Assembly (NCBI GenBank): GCA_964019425.1
Contig: OZ025867.1
Coordinates: 307,697 to 371,696 of the forward strand
Length of the DNA stretch: 64,000 bases
DNA from: Flectonema sp. DT1601
Taxonomy: Eukaryota > Euglenozoa > Diplonemea > Diplonemida > Diplonemidae
Direction of reading: 5' to 3'
Shown here: piece by piece, positions 23,759 through 34,824 of the stretch
Layout: every line of letters starts with the position of its first letter
How positions within the stretch are numbered: position 1 is the stretch's first letter
The notes under the pieces: generated by a model
Databases searched by the model: none
Seen by the model: only the letters and a program-made list of their open reading frames with translations
Told to the model about the DNA's origin: nothing
Position numbers and translations under genes: made by a program

Positions 23759-26700
23759 ATGCGTTCAGAGTTGGTAATATTGTTGTTACTCGTAGTAGGA
23801 GTTCAGAGTGTTGATGTTGACTGCACGATGAGTGGATGGTCACCATGGTCACCTTGTACAGTCCAATGTGGTAACGCAACAGGAACAACTGATAGATTTC
23901 GTTCTGTTTTAATAGCACCGCAAGGAAATGGATTGCCGTGTCCACATTTAACAGAATCGTTGAATTGTACAGCAACAGTAAGTTGTACGATACCAACAAC
24001 AGGAAACATTACAACTAATTGTACCATGAGTGGTTGGTCACCTTGGACTGCTTGTATAGGTAACTGCACTACTGGTCAAGGAAATACGAGTAGGTTTCGT
24101 AATGTAATCATACCAGGTAACCCAATTCCATGTCCTGATACCTTTGAGTTGAGTAACTGTAGTACAGTACCTCCTTGTCAGAATGGTTCTTCTGTATTAG
24201 ATAGTAATTGTTCAGTAAGTGGGTGGGCTGCTTGGACTTCTTGTGATGCTGTCTGTCCGACAAACAACACAGTCGCAACAACAGCAAATGGAAATCAAAC
24301 ACGTTTCCGTAACATAATATTTCTACCTCAGGGGAATGGTCTTCCCTGTCCAACAAACTTAGCTGAAGAACGAACTTGTATCGAAACATGTCCAGCAGTA
24401 GGAACTACTCCGATTGGTGTTGATTGTGTTACTTCAGGTTGGTCTCCGTGGTCAAGTTGTAATGCGACTTGTGGAGGAAATGGAACTCAAGCTCGTTTTC
24501 GATCTATCTACACACCTGCGTCTAATGGAGGTATTGCTTGTCCTAATGCAACAGGTCTTGTTGAGTACATTGATTGTAATTCAACTTGTATACCAACACC
24601 AATGCCAACTCCTGCTCCACTTGGGAATTGTACAATAAGTGGTTGGTCTCCATGGTCTGCTTGCAATTCTTCATGTGGTCCAGGATGGACATTTCGAACC
24701 AGAACAATAGTAAATAATCCAAATATTAGTAGGCCTTGTAATGTTTCTTTATCTGAAGAAATAAATTGTACCAATCCAGCATGCACCCCAACACCAGTAG
24801 CTCCACCAGTTACTTGTAACTACACTGGTTGGAGTCCCTGGTCTACTTGTAATGCAACGTGTGGTGTTAACACAACTGGATGGCAACAACGAACTCGTAC
24901 TATTTGGTTGCAACCAGTCAACATGACTTGTAATGGTAGTTTAATTGAAAGTATTCAATGCAATGGATCTGCTTGTGCCCCAACTCCTATTCCAACAACA
25001 GGTGGTTGTGTTATGACAGGATGGAGCGCTTGGAGCGGCTGTCGGACGGGTGTTTGCGGACCAACAAATGACACGGAAACCAGAACTAGAAGTATTTATT
25101 CGGCCACAAACGTATCAACTTGCCCCAGCACAGTTGAAGTAAATAATTGCACATATCCAAACTGCACGGCAGCACCAGTGACTGTTGTAGCTTGCCCAGG
25201 TTACTTCGGTTGGTCACCTTGGAGTATTTGCAATGCCACATGCAACACTACAGGTGGTGGTGGCGTAGCGCTCGGTGTCCAAACTCGTACTCGATCTCTG
25301 GTGTGCCCAAGCTGTCCAGCTTCAGCTAATTGTACCGACCCTTTGACAGAAAACTTTAATTGCAACACTACTTGTGCAGCAGTAGACGTAGACTGTGTGA
25401 TGGGTAACTTCTCCGCATGGGGACCATGTAGTATTCCTTGTTGTGATCCATCAACTACAGGAGGTGTTTGTGTTAGTGGAATTCAAAGAAGAAGTCGTTC
25501 TATAGCAACAGCACAACAGGGAACAGGAGCTCCTTGTGGATCACTTGAAGAATGGCAGCCGTGTGGAAATCAAACATGTCCACCAATTAATTGTATTGTT
25601 GGTAATTGGACAGCGTGGTCTGACTGCGATCAGACATGTGGTCCTTACGGTAATCGCTATCGTAGTAGACCTGTACTACAAGCTCCGAGATTTAATGGAA
25701 CTGCTTGTGGTAATGTATCGGAAGTACTAGCGTGTCCTTTACCTAATTGTACAACACCATGTTCTTACACAGGATGGAGTGGAGCAGAAGCACCTTCTAA
25801 CACAACAGGATTTACGAATAATTCTGTCATTGGTTGGTCTCCTTGTACTGCAAACTGTGATGGCGGTTGGGCAATCAGACAGCGTCGACTAATATCAAAC
25901 GGAACTGCACCAAATCCTCCGTGTGAATGGTGCCCAACAGCAACAGATCCGAGTCTCACTGTTGTTCAAAGAGTTGCTGGTGTTTGGATGTCGTGGACTG
26001 ACTTCAACGTTCCAACTTGGGCTCCACTTGATACGTCTCTTGGTCTCACACCTTATCTTGTAGGTAATGGTTCCTTTTGTGTTCAGAATGTGACTTGTAA
26101 TGCTGGAACATGTCCTGATATTGATTGTGTTGTATCGCCATGGACTTCTTGGTCAGCTTGTAGTCAGAAGTGTAAATACGGTCGTCGTGATCCTGCAAAT
26201 CCATCAAACGGCTGGTTGTTCGGAGCACCTGGCATCCGATCACAAACACGTTACGTTATCTCACCTGCTTCAGGAAATGGAACAGCGTGTCCAGATCTTA
26301 TTGTTGATGAAGCTTGTAATGATTTCCCGTGTGATGTTGATTGTATTCCATCTGCTTGGTCTGAATACTCTTCATGTTCTGGAACATGTTGGGATCCTGG
26401 TCCAACTCCAAGACCAACTAAAACAAGAAATCGAACAATTGTTGTTGAGAAGCAGTTCAATGGAAGAGACTGTGGAGCACTTGTAGAACGAGTTCCGTGT
26501 GATGTCGAGAGGTGTTCTCAAGACTGCGTACTATCCGATTGGTCAGCATGGAGTCAATGCACACGAGTTTGTGATGGAGGAACTAGAGAACGAACGAGGG
26601 ATATAATTTTACCTAAAATAATAGCTGGAGTTGTTCAACCTATTACTGCATGTAATGCTTATCTTGAAACAGAAGCTTGTAACACTATTGCTTGTAGACC

Positions 26701-29700
26701 TGGTGATTGTCAAGTTGCTGATTGGGGTCCGTGGGGTCCTTGTTATGACTCAACTGGTACTTTTGAAGTTCTTTGCGCCTCTCCTGGAGTACCCGGTGGG
26801 CTAACAGTGAGAGAGAGAACAGTTATTGTGGCTCCAACACTTACCGGGTTACCATGTCCGATATTGAATGAAACAAAAGTCTGCAACAACCAGCATTGCT
26901 CTGCAGACTGCGTCATCGGTAACTGGACTGACTGGGGGCAATGTAGCGTAACATGTGGGGGAGGCGTACGGACCAGACGACGTGAAGGAGACATTCAGCC
27001 GGTTAATGGAGGTGTTGATTGCCCTGTCCCAATTGAAGAAACGATGCCTTGTGGTCAGAGTACTTGTAATCCTGATGACTGTCAAGTATCCGCTTGGGGA
27101 AGTTGGTCAATCTGCTCAGCTCCATGTGGAGGAGGAATTCAATTTCGCGAACGAACAATTGTCAGACAAGCAACTGGTAACGGTCAATCCTGTCCTGTTG
27201 TAAAGGAATGGAGGATTTGTGACGCTCAACTGTGCAAACAAGACTGCGAAATCGGAGGGTGGTCAGACTGGACGCTGTGCAGTACAACTTGCGGAGGAGG
27301 AAATCAAGAATCTTTAAGTTATGTTATTCAACAACCTCAAGGAGGAGGTCAGTCTTGTCCTTCAGTAAAGAGAGAACGAGGATGTAATGATAATCCTTGT
27401 CAGGTTGGAATGTGTGTTGTTGCTAACTGGTCTCCGTGGACAACATGTTCGAGAGATTGCGAGGGAGGAACTCAAACCAGAACGAGAACAATAACATCAC
27501 AGCCAGTATCACCTGAAGTATGTCCTCCTCTTGAAGAGATCAGAGCTTGTAATGTATTTGAGTGTTCACAAGACTGTGTCACATCAGACTGGACAGGATG
27601 GGATGTCTGCAGTCACATTTGTGGTGGAGGAATGCAAAGACGATGGAAACACATCTTACGTAACAGTAGTGGTTCTGGTCAGCCGTGTCCAATTTTATTT
27701 GAAATCCGACAATGTGATACTCACCAATGTGTTGATGGTGATTGTACTTTATCAGAATTCACTGACTGGGGGACCTGTTCCAAACCTTGTGGATCAGGTC
27801 TTCAGTCGAGAACTCGTTCTGTTATTACGCAACCAGTTGGTCCAACTGCAGCTCCTTGTCCACCTGAGTTAGAGACATACAGAGATTGTAATGTGCATGT
27901 TTGCCCAACGAATTGCGAGCTGTCAGCGTGGACTAACTGGACTCAATGTTCTAAAGTATGCGGTGGAGGAGTTCAAATTAGAAAGCGATGGATCACAAAG
28001 TTTCCTATCGGAGGACAAGACTGTTCTCACACAGAGGAACACCGTCAGTGCAACACTGAATTGTGTGTAGACAGCATGTGTACTGTTTCAGCTTGGTCTG
28101 AATGGTCACCCTGCCCTACAGACTGCGGTGGTGTTTTAATCAGAGCAACTCAAGAGCGTACTCGTACGACTATTTCCCGAGGAACTGACGGTAATTGTCC
28201 TCTCTTATCAGAAACAATAATCTGTAATGGTCAACCTTGTGCTGCTGATTGCATTATGTCTGCTTGGCTTGAATGGTCACAATGTTCAGCAACTTGTGGA
28301 GGAGGTACTCAAATTAGAAAACGATGGGCGGTTCAAACTCGTTCTGGTCAAGGACGAATATGCCCAGCGTGGTCAGAGAGAAGACTTTGTAGTGAGCAGC
28401 CTTGTAGAGCTGGTGACTGTCTAGCTCAGCCTTGGTCTACTTGGTCTGAGTGTTCAGCAAGTTGTGATAGCGGCATTCAAATGAGAACTCGACAACTACC
28501 AGTTGATGGAAGCTGTTCGGGATACGCTGACACTGATTCGTCGAGATGTAATCTTCACAGTTGTAGTTCTACAATACCTGGGACACCAGGTGATGGAGGA
28601 TCTATATTACAATCTGTATCAACTTTAAAGCCTCCCGGTACAGTAGCTCTATGCGCAAACATCATTCTCGACGGAAGCCTCTCACTCGTTAGAAGTGGTG
28701 ATGATATTGTTTGGATTACGAGATCAACAGTTCCGGAATTGAAAGCAATTCTTGATTCTAATGCCGGGAGGTTGGTAACAAGTCCAATTGATCTGACTCA
28801 AGTTCTAAGTGGTACTCCAGGTACTTATGATGTTTGTCTTCGTGTTGGACCATCAACTCCAAGTTGTCAAACTCTTAACGTTCAACAAAGTACTCATCAA
28901 TTAATAACATATGTTGAAGGAGGTACTTCTAGAACTGTTTTCAGTAGCGATTCTGTTCATCTTCACGTCTACGCAGAATGGAAGAGATGTGATGGTCAAG
29001 AACTCAGTGCTTTCGACTCCATCTTTTTATCATTTAAATGGGGAGGGTTGTCTGAACCTATTCGACTCGCATTAGAAAGAGCGAGATCCTTATCATATCC
29101 ATCGTTACATATTCCTGGAGGGATACTACCACCGGGTACACATGACATCAACTGTATTGTATGCCCTGATGGTGATTCTCTTTGTAAGACTGTTAGTGTT
29201 AGAGTTAGAGTAATGCTTCCTAACTTGGAACCGATTACGACGGGTAATAAAACAGTTCTTCAAGGTCAACCTGTTGTGTTAGATGGATCAAGGAGTATCG
29301 ACCCATCCACTAACAGTGTTGGTGAAGTTATATATCGCTGGACTTGTAGTACGTTAATAACACGTTGCCCGGCAGGGTTTCCAACTGAATACCAAACGTC
29401 TCCTTCGTATACAGTTTCTGATCTTCCAATGGGTGAACTTTTATTTTATTTAGAGATGAAGAGAGGTGATCGGTCTGCTGTTTCAGCTCCAATGAAAATA
29501 ACTGTTTTGGACCCGAGTCAGAATTTAATTCCAATTGGAATCGGAACGAATCTACAGGACCCGACTGAAGTTGATCATACTAAAAAGTTTGGTCTCTGGG
29601 CTGTTACAAATCAAGTTGCTGGAGCTGACCAGACTCAATATGATTGGGGGTTTGCAGGAGTTGGTTCAATTCCAACTCAGGACGGGAAGTATGTTGTTAT

Positions 29701-31426
29701 TCCAGCAAACTCTTTACTTCCGGGGAGTACTTATACTTTTACATTGAAAGCTGTTCAGTCGATTAATAGTTTTGGAGAGTCGTCAATTACTTTAACAACA
29801 TCACCTGTCGCAAATCAGGGGATTTGTAGAGTTTCGCCAACTAGCGGACTCAGTAGATCGACGTCATTCACAATCAGTTGTGAAGGATTCTCTTGTCCTA
29901 GAAGTGTTAATCCTCCTTCGTATAGGTTTTATGCAAACGATCAGTCTCTCGGTGCAGGTTTTCATGACCACCCAATCTTATCGAATGTAATATTAAATGG
30001 TGACGGAACCGTAACTGTGAAAGCTGAAATCAAATGCAGTGAAAGCGGTCCATCTACTTGGTATGACTCAGGTATTAGTATTGCTCTTCAGAGGAATGCT
30101 GGGGATGCGTCGACTGATGATATTTTAAGAAATAAATTATACTCAGCTGTAACACAAGGTAGGATGCATTCTTCATTGAGATTCTTAAAGTTAGCGGCAT
30201 CACCAGGGTTGGAAGGGGCTTTTGATGCGCAGAACATAACCGAAACATTCTTATCTCTTCGACAGGATGTAAACACAGGACCAGAGTCAGAAGATATGTT
30301 GTCAACAGCTGCAGCACTCAGTAGACGTTTTGAAGCTGTGTCTGATACGACTGTTTCTCAAGTAGTTCTTCAGACTGCTCATTACATTGCAACTGTCAAG
30401 TCATCAAAAGACATGACCATCCCGTTATCATCTCTTCAACAGACTGTTGGTATCATCGAGTCTTCTCGTGTTAAGGGAACTCTCCGAGCCTTAGGATTGA
30501 ACCCAACGGTACGCTCAGTAGTAAAATCTATTCAAGATATCCTCGTGAGAGATGCTATTCCTGGAGAACAGAGTGGTGTTATTGAAGGTCAGGAAATGGG
30601 AGTAGCGATAATGAAAGTTTTAAAGGCTTCTAATAACGTGGATTTGAATGCAGTTTCAGTTCTTGGTGGTGGAGTAAGTATCCCTTTTGGATTCGTTAAC
30701 TCTGTTACTGATGGTTACACTGTTAGAATGAGTGTTTGGAAAGACCATCCGTATGATTATCAAGTCGATGCTGATATCGCTTCTTGGGTTGTCTCTGTTG
30801 ATGTTTCTGATATTGAAAGTGATCAAATTACGATAACTGATTTCAATGAAAGATTTCTGAGAGTATCGATCCCCGTCTCATCTGACAGCATTCTTCCAAT
30901 TAGTTTACCAGCAGAGGCTGCATCTGTTTACTTTGACACTCGCACTGCTTTATGGAAAACCGATGGAACCACAGCTGTTGATATTCGCGTTGATAATGAA
31001 ACTACTGGTAAAGTAATTAGAATTGACACCAGTCACACAACTGACTTTGCTGCGAAGGCTGCGAACATCACTTCAGTGACGACTCCATCTCCTCCTTCTT
31101 CAGATGATCAAAACTTAGTTTGGATTATTATTGTTGTTGGAATTGTATTGTGTTGTTGTTTTATTGCTGCTTTCATTCTATATCGTCGGTACAAACAAAA
31201 GGAAGAAAAGAAGAAGCAATACCAACCAACCAACAGTGTTGAACAGTCTAACAGTAACTCTTCGTCAGGTATTCAATTTGAAGTCGACAAGTCGCAGACT
31301 CAGAATCCGATCAATTCAGAATTCCCATTTCATCAGAATGGAAATCGATCTGTAAATTATGATGAGCCAGTTAGTAGTCAGAGATTACCTGAAAATACAC
31401 AAATAATTCACGTTGGAGACGTGTAG
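23759..31426 (+). CDS. Giant TSP1-repeat / REJ-like type I membrane protein
   Basis: A 2555-residue single-exon surface protein. A signal peptide (MRSELVILLLLVVGVQS) is followed by about 25 thrombospondin type-1 modules up to residue about 1605, each starting near C-x3-W-x2-W-x2-C (for example GWSPWSPC, DWSAWSQC, NWTDWGQC). Some modules replace a Trp (EYSSC, EFTDWGTC), and the eleventh carries an insertion. Residues about 1610-2450 contain PKD/REJ-like segments (VLDGSRSIDPS, RSTSFTISCEGFSC), ending with a GPS-like SHTTDFAA just before the membrane. One TM helix (NLVWIIIVVGIVLCCCFIAA) at about 2451-2475 and a roughly 80-residue tail follow. TSP1 modules bind glycans and matrix and are often C-mannosylated at WxxW; a role in adhesion or cell recognition is likely but inferred. 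It is very rich in NxT/S sequons in the first modules. Confidence 0.92.
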   Translation: MRSELVILLLLVVGVQSVDVDCTMSGWSPWSPCTVQCGNATGTTDRFRSVLIAPQGNGLPCPHLTESLNCTATVSCTIPTTGNITTNCTMSGWSPWTACIGNCTTGQGNTSRFRNVIIPGNPIPCPDTFELSNCSTVPPCQNGSSVLDSNCSVSGWAAWTSCDAVCPTNNTVATTANGNQTRFRNIIFLPQGNGLPCPTNLAEERTCIETCPAVGTTPIGVDCVTSGWSPWSSCNATCGGNGTQARFRSIYTPASNGGIACPNATGLVEYIDCNSTCIPTPMPTPAPLGNCTISGWSPWSACNSSCGPGWTFRTRTIVNNPNISRPCNVSLSEEINCTNPACTPTPVAPPVTCNYTGWSPWSTCNATCGVNTTGWQQRTRTIWLQPVNMTCNGSLIESIQCNGSACAPTPIPTTGGCVMTGWSAWSGCRTGVCGPTNDTETRTRSIYSATNVSTCPSTVEVNNCTYPNCTAAPVTVVACPGYFGWSPWSICNATCNTTGGGGVALGVQTRTRSLVCPSCPASANCTDPLTENFNCNTTCAAVDVDCVMGNFSAWGPCSIPCCDPSTTGGVCVSGIQRRSRSIATAQQGTGAPCGSLEEWQPCGNQTCPPINCIVGNWTAWSDCDQTCGPYGNRYRSRPVLQAPRFNGTACGNVSEVLACPLPNCTTPCSYTGWSGAEAPSNTTGFTNNSVIGWSPCTANCDGGWAIRQRRLISNGTAPNPPCEWCPTATDPSLTVVQRVAGVWMSWTDFNVPTWAPLDTSLGLTPYLVGNGSFCVQNVTCNAGTCPDIDCVVSPWTSWSACSQKCKYGRRDPANPSNGWLFGAPGIRSQTRYVISPASGNGTACPDLIVDEACNDFPCDVDCIPSAWSEYSSCSGTCWDPGPTPRPTKTRNRTIVVEKQFNGRDCGALVERVPCDVERCSQDCVLSDWSAWSQCTRVCDGGTRERTRDIILPKIIAGVVQPITACNAYLETEACNTIACRPGDCQVADWGPWGPCYDSTGTFEVLCASPGVPGGLTVRERTVIVAPTLTGLPCPILNETKVCNNQHCSADCVIGNWTDWGQCSVTCGGGVRTRRREGDIQPVNGGVDCPVPIEETMPCGQSTCNPDDCQVSAWGSWSICSAPCGGGIQFRERTIVRQATGNGQSCPVVKEWRICDAQLCKQDCEIGGWSDWTLCSTTCGGGNQESLSYVIQQPQGGGQSCPSVKRERGCNDNPCQVGMCVVANWSPWTTCSRDCEGGTQTRTRTITSQPVSPEVCPPLEEIRACNVFECSQDCVTSDWTGWDVCSHICGGGMQRRWKHILRNSSGSGQPCPILFEIRQCDTHQCVDGDCTLSEFTDWGTCSKPCGSGLQSRTRSVITQPVGPTAAPCPPELETYRDCNVHVCPTNCELSAWTNWTQCSKVCGGGVQIRKRWITKFPIGGQDCSHTEEHRQCNTELCVDSMCTVSAWSEWSPCPTDCGGVLIRATQERTRTTISRGTDGNCPLLSETIICNGQPCAADCIMSAWLEWSQCSATCGGGTQIRKRWAVQTRSGQGRICPAWSERRLCSEQPCRAGDCLAQPWSTWSECSASCDSGIQMRTRQLPVDGSCSGYADTDSSRCNLHSCSSTIPGTPGDGGSILQSVSTLKPPGTVALCANIILDGSLSLVRSGDDIVWITRSTVPELKAILDSNAGRLVTSPIDLTQVLSGTPGTYDVCLRVGPSTPSCQTLNVQQSTHQLITYVEGGTSRTVFSSDSVHLHVYAEWKRCDGQELSAFDSIFLSFKWGGLSEPIRLALERARSLSYPSLHIPGGILPPGTHDINCIVCPDGDSLCKTVSVRVRVMLPNLEPITTGNKTVLQGQPVVLDGSRSIDPSTNSVGEVIYRWTCSTLITRCPAGFPTEYQTSPSYTVSDLPMGELLFYLEMKRGDRSAVSAPMKITVLDPSQNLIPIGIGTNLQDPTEVDHTKKFGLWAVTNQVAGADQTQYDWGFAGVGSIPTQDGKYVVIPANSLLPGSTYTFTLKAVQSINSFGESSITLTTSPVANQGICRVSPTSGLSRSTSFTISCEGFSCPRSVNPPSYRFYANDQSLGAGFHDHPILSNVILNGDGTVTVKAEIKCSESGPSTWYDSGISIALQRNAGDASTDDILRNKLYSAVTQGRMHSSLRFLKLAASPGLEGAFDAQNITETFLSLRQDVNTGPESEDMLSTAAALSRRFEAVSDTTVSQVVLQTAHYIATVKSSKDMTIPLSSLQQTVGIIESSRVKGTLRALGLNPTVRSVVKSIQDILVRDAIPGEQSGVIEGQEMGVAIMKVLKASNNVDLNAVSVLGGGVSIPFGFVNSVTDGYTVRMSVWKDHPYDYQVDADIASWVVSVDVSDIESDQITITDFNERFLRVSIPVSSDSILPISLPAEAASVYFDTRTALWKTDGTTAVDIRVDNETTGKVIRIDTSHTTDFAAKAANITSVTTPSPPSSDDQNLVWIIIVVGIVLCCCFIAAFILYRRYKQKEEKKKQYQPTNSVEQSNSNSSSGIQFEVDKSQTQNPINSEFPFHQNGNRSVNYDEPVSSQRLPENTQIIHVGDV

Positions 31427-32385
31427 TAGTGTAGCTCTTTGTACTTTATTTTAACGATAAATTTAATAAATATTTGTTTTTTTCTTTCTATTTTTTTTGA
31501 TCTCCTTCACAATTCGGATATAATCCAGTTTTTGTGTTGTTGGTCTCTTTCAATAAATTAACGTGTCAAACGCTCGAGATAAAAGTAGCAACCTACCTAA
31601 CGTTGCTTTTCCAATAATCTCAAGTACTAACGTTGCTGTCTTGCTGCAGTAACTTTCGTGTCAAAAGGCAAAGGTGTTTGTTTCATTTCGTATTTTAGTT
31701 TTGTTCCACCCAACCCATTCGTCACTTAGATGATAGTGCTTCCCCATCCCCCTTTTGTTTGGCATTTGATTTTAGGAGTAAAAATATTGTTTCGATCATC
31801 AAAGTTAGCTCTCCACAAGTGTTTTTATGATGAGTTATCGTCCTGTGGTGGGACATTCTTTGCAGCATTTTGTTATGTTCGTAATTGATGTTACGGCAAT
31901 TCATACTTGTGACGCACGACTACATCAGATCGAGTTGACAGGTAACTGTTGGAAGCACATCTTAAGTCAGGTAAACTCACTCTGTGATCAACTTACTGTG
32001 AGACTTGTTAGGAATCGCTTTACAGACTTCATTTGAGGGACTCGTTGACGGATACGATATTTCTTATTCTTAGTTTTGTTAAATCGACGGACAAATCTTT
32101 TCGGCAATCGCGCCAAAAAACTTGTTTCGTTGTTGGAATCGATTCCCTTCTCTTTTATTTTTATTTTTTTTTATTATTATTCTTCTTTTTTTTTTTTTTC
32201 AATTGCAAAGTAGAGAACTTTTAGTTTTTTTAGTAGAAAATCAAATTTCCCCCTTTTTCTTCCCAATTATTCTTCTTTTTTGTTTGTTTCTGTTGGCCGT
32301 TCGTATATTTTAGTTTTTTGATGAGAATAGTTAAGTTAAGAACTTTCATATTTCTTCATCAGTTTCTTTTAAACACAAAAAAACA
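31427..32385. other. spacer, no supported gene
   Basis: AT-rich, with T runs near 32165-32200. A 69-codon frame at 31827-32036 has no recognisable features. Confidence 0.55.
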
Positions 32386-32696
32386 ATGGCGTCGACAGTG
32401 TTATCACTCGAAGTAAACCAATTAATTGCCATTGGATGTATCCTGGCTACGCTTCTTTTAATTATTATCGCAGCGTATTTACATAAACGTAGGCAGCCAA
32501 CAGTAGTTTTTCACACTGGTGACATGCAGTCGATTTCTTCATGGGTATGTTGATTATATAAACCTTGGCACAGTGTGCAGACTATTAATTGCTATTTCAA
32601 ACACGAAACTCCCCCAAACAGGAAGACTTTGATGAAGACATCCTTTCCATCTCTCTCGATGATGAAATTGAGAAGCCACCTGTTGGAGTTATTTAA
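32386..32696 (+). CDS. Small single-pass membrane protein (2 exons)
   Basis: A 77-residue predicted protein found only by splicing: exon 32386-32544 (53 codons), intron 32545-32621 (77 bp, GTATGT...AAACAG) and exon 32622-32696. The N-terminal half is a hydrophobic helix at about 13-31 (LIAIGCILATLLLIIIAAYL) followed by a basic KRR, giving an N-out/C-in signal-anchor topology. The tail is acidic (EDFDEDILSISLDDEIEK). No family is recognised. The start follows a CATCAG acceptor-like site by about 24 nt. The intron matches the others in size and ends, which supports the model. A further coding-like stretch at about 32761-32880 could be an alternative last exon but does not join in phase with an obvious donor. 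Confidence 0.6.
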
Positions 32697-33978
32697 ATTT
32701 TTTTTTTTTTTAAATTACTGCGACAAAGTAGTCACCAGACGTTATAGCGCCCGTAATTGAATTAGAGAAAAAGCAGGACCGTATGAAGACTGTTTCTTGT
32801 ACATGGACAGCTCCTTGAGTCTGTCAGATTTATCTGAGAGCTCACCAACTGGTTGGAGTGTCAACGCACCCAGCAAGTGAAAGGTAGCATAGTCATAGTA
32901 GTTATTCTCCACCACATCATCATCCCTAACTTGAATCTGTAATGAGGATATTTGATAAGTTCACATCATTAGGTACCACGTCTTCAAAGACACTCTTACA
33001 AGTGAGCTAACAGATAGCCTCTCGTTGTTTTCTTTTTTTATTTCTTTCCCCTCATTCTTCTTTTTGTGTCCAATAAATTGATTCTACTCAATCAAAATGT
33101 TAATTGAAGTTGTTGGAGAGAAGAGACTGATTCCCCTCACCTCTCTGGCTTCCTCATCAGCAGCTTCTCTCAAAGAAGATGCTTCTGTTCCTCTCATTTG
33201 TTAACTACTAAATTGATTTAATGATTTGGTAGGAGAAGTTTTTTATTATTGTTTTCGTGTTTGCTTTTGCTTAACTTGTTTACCCTGGTACAGGTATAAA
33301 CCGACACTTGAGTTTTATTTTGGTGTCGAGAGTTAGATTTTAAATGAGTTTGTTGTATTCCTTTCCCTTTTTTAATATTGCTGAGCAATCTGTGTTGTGA
33401 ATACTTTACGATAAAAGAAATAACATCACAATTTGGTTCATAAGAAGAACTTTGTGTTGTAGTTCATCGTCGTTGAAGTCAAGTAATCGTGTTGTGGCTC
33501 TCGTTATCGTTTCCTTTTCTTTTCAAAATGACCTGTTCATTTGGTGAGAAATTAATGTTTTGTTGTTCCCTTGCTCTCTCGTTATTATTTTTTTTTTTTA
33601 AATTGTGTTATAATCGCCTCCCTCTATTAGTGCTTTCGTAGTATCGCTTTTAGAGAGTCTTTTCCACTTCCACTAACTAACTTTTTCAATTAGGTGATTT
33701 GGTAGTAATCACAGAGGTTATTCTCTTATCGTAGAACATTACATTATCATGTTGATAATGAAGTAGCCTGACACACTTTACTTGTCGGGTAGGTTGATAT
33801 CATTTCTTTTCATTACCTTGTTGTCATCATTTACTTTTGATGTGCTTGAAAACTAATATTATTCTTACTAACAGAGTTGATGGTCTTACAGAGCTCACCC
33901 TTTTGTAGGAAGTCGTTCATAAATATCGGTTTGTTAAATATCTTATTCAGAACCTCATTAATACAAGCCTTCTAAATA
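32697..33978. other. 1.3-kb spacer with two short coding-like stretches
   Basis: Positions 32761-32880 read as an open frame ending in SSPTGWSVNAPSK then TGA. Positions 33097-33204 form a 35-codon ATG frame (MLIEVVGEKRLIPLTSLASS...). Neither has independent support. The rest is AT-rich with T runs. Confidence 0.4.
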
Positions 33979-34824
33979 ATGGTTGAATTCAAAGATCTTG
34001 GAAAGAGCATCTCAGATGTGTTCGGAGAGGGATGGTCCACTAACACTAAGCTTCAGGACAAGTCTGGTAACTTCGTCACCACCTGGGAGAATGGTCTGGG
34101 AACAAAGTTGACAAAGAAGCACGTGTACGCTGGTGTCAACTTGGAACACGTTGTTGACGCCTCACAGAAGAAGGGTCTTCTTCAGTCGCACACCGGAAAG
34201 TGGGGAAACCTCAGCGCGGTCTTGAAGGTTGAAGCTGACCAGGAGAAGAATGTTGAAGTTACCGTTAAGGAGACCCTCCTCGATGGACTTAAGTTGGAAG
34301 CCAGCGCCAAGGTCTTGTGGAAGAAGGAGCTTACCCATGCCAGCAACGTTACTGCAACTTGGGTTAGGTCATGCAACCAAATTGGAGACTTCGGTGCTCA
34401 ATTTAAGTTCACCACCAGCTCTGAGAAGCAATGGGCTCTTGCCCCAGTTCTCTCTCTCGTAACTAGTCCAACTGCATTCCCAGTGTCTGCTTTTGCTAAG
34501 TATGACGGAGCAAAGAATTGTCTTATCACTCACTTCCAGACTCGTGACTTTGACTTCTTCGGAGCAAAGTCCTCTGTTGCAGCTCTCGTTGACGCATCCA
34601 TTGCTAAGAAGGAGGTCACCAACGTTGCTGTTGCTGCCGTAACAGGCTGCTGCAAGGGATACAGCATCAAGACTAAGTTAGATGGATTGAATAAGAAGGT
34701 CATGGAACCACAGGTGTCAATCACAAAGAAGGAGAAGTACGAAAACGACACCATCACCCTCACTGGTGCTTGGAAATTCACATGTGAAGGAGTTAAATTC
34801 GGACTCTCATTCACAAAGGCATAA
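33979..34824 (+). CDS. Mitochondrial outer-membrane porin VDAC
   Basis: A 281-residue voltage-dependent anion channel that passes ATP, ADP and other metabolites through the mitochondrial outer membrane. The N-terminal signature FKDLGKSISDVFGEGW matches the VDAC N-helix (family pattern Y-x-D-L-GK-x-A-x-D), and the rest is a run of alternating amphipathic strands expected for the 19-strand porin-3 barrel. The length equals typical VDACs (about 280). There is no cleavable presequence, as expected. Codon use is distinctly richer in C/G third positions (AAG, GTC, ACC, CTC) than the neighbouring genes, consistent with high expression. Single exon; the ATG at 33979 is the first in frame. Confidence 0.93.
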   Translation: MVEFKDLGKSISDVFGEGWSTNTKLQDKSGNFVTTWENGLGTKLTKKHVYAGVNLEHVVDASQKKGLLQSHTGKWGNLSAVLKVEADQEKNVEVTVKETLLDGLKLEASAKVLWKKELTHASNVTATWVRSCNQIGDFGAQFKFTTSSEKQWALAPVLSLVTSPTAFPVSAFAKYDGAKNCLITHFQTRDFDFFGAKSSVAALVDASIAKKEVTNVAVAAVTGCCKGYSIKTKLDGLNKKVMEPQVSITKKEKYENDTITLTGAWKFTCEGVKFGLSFTKA

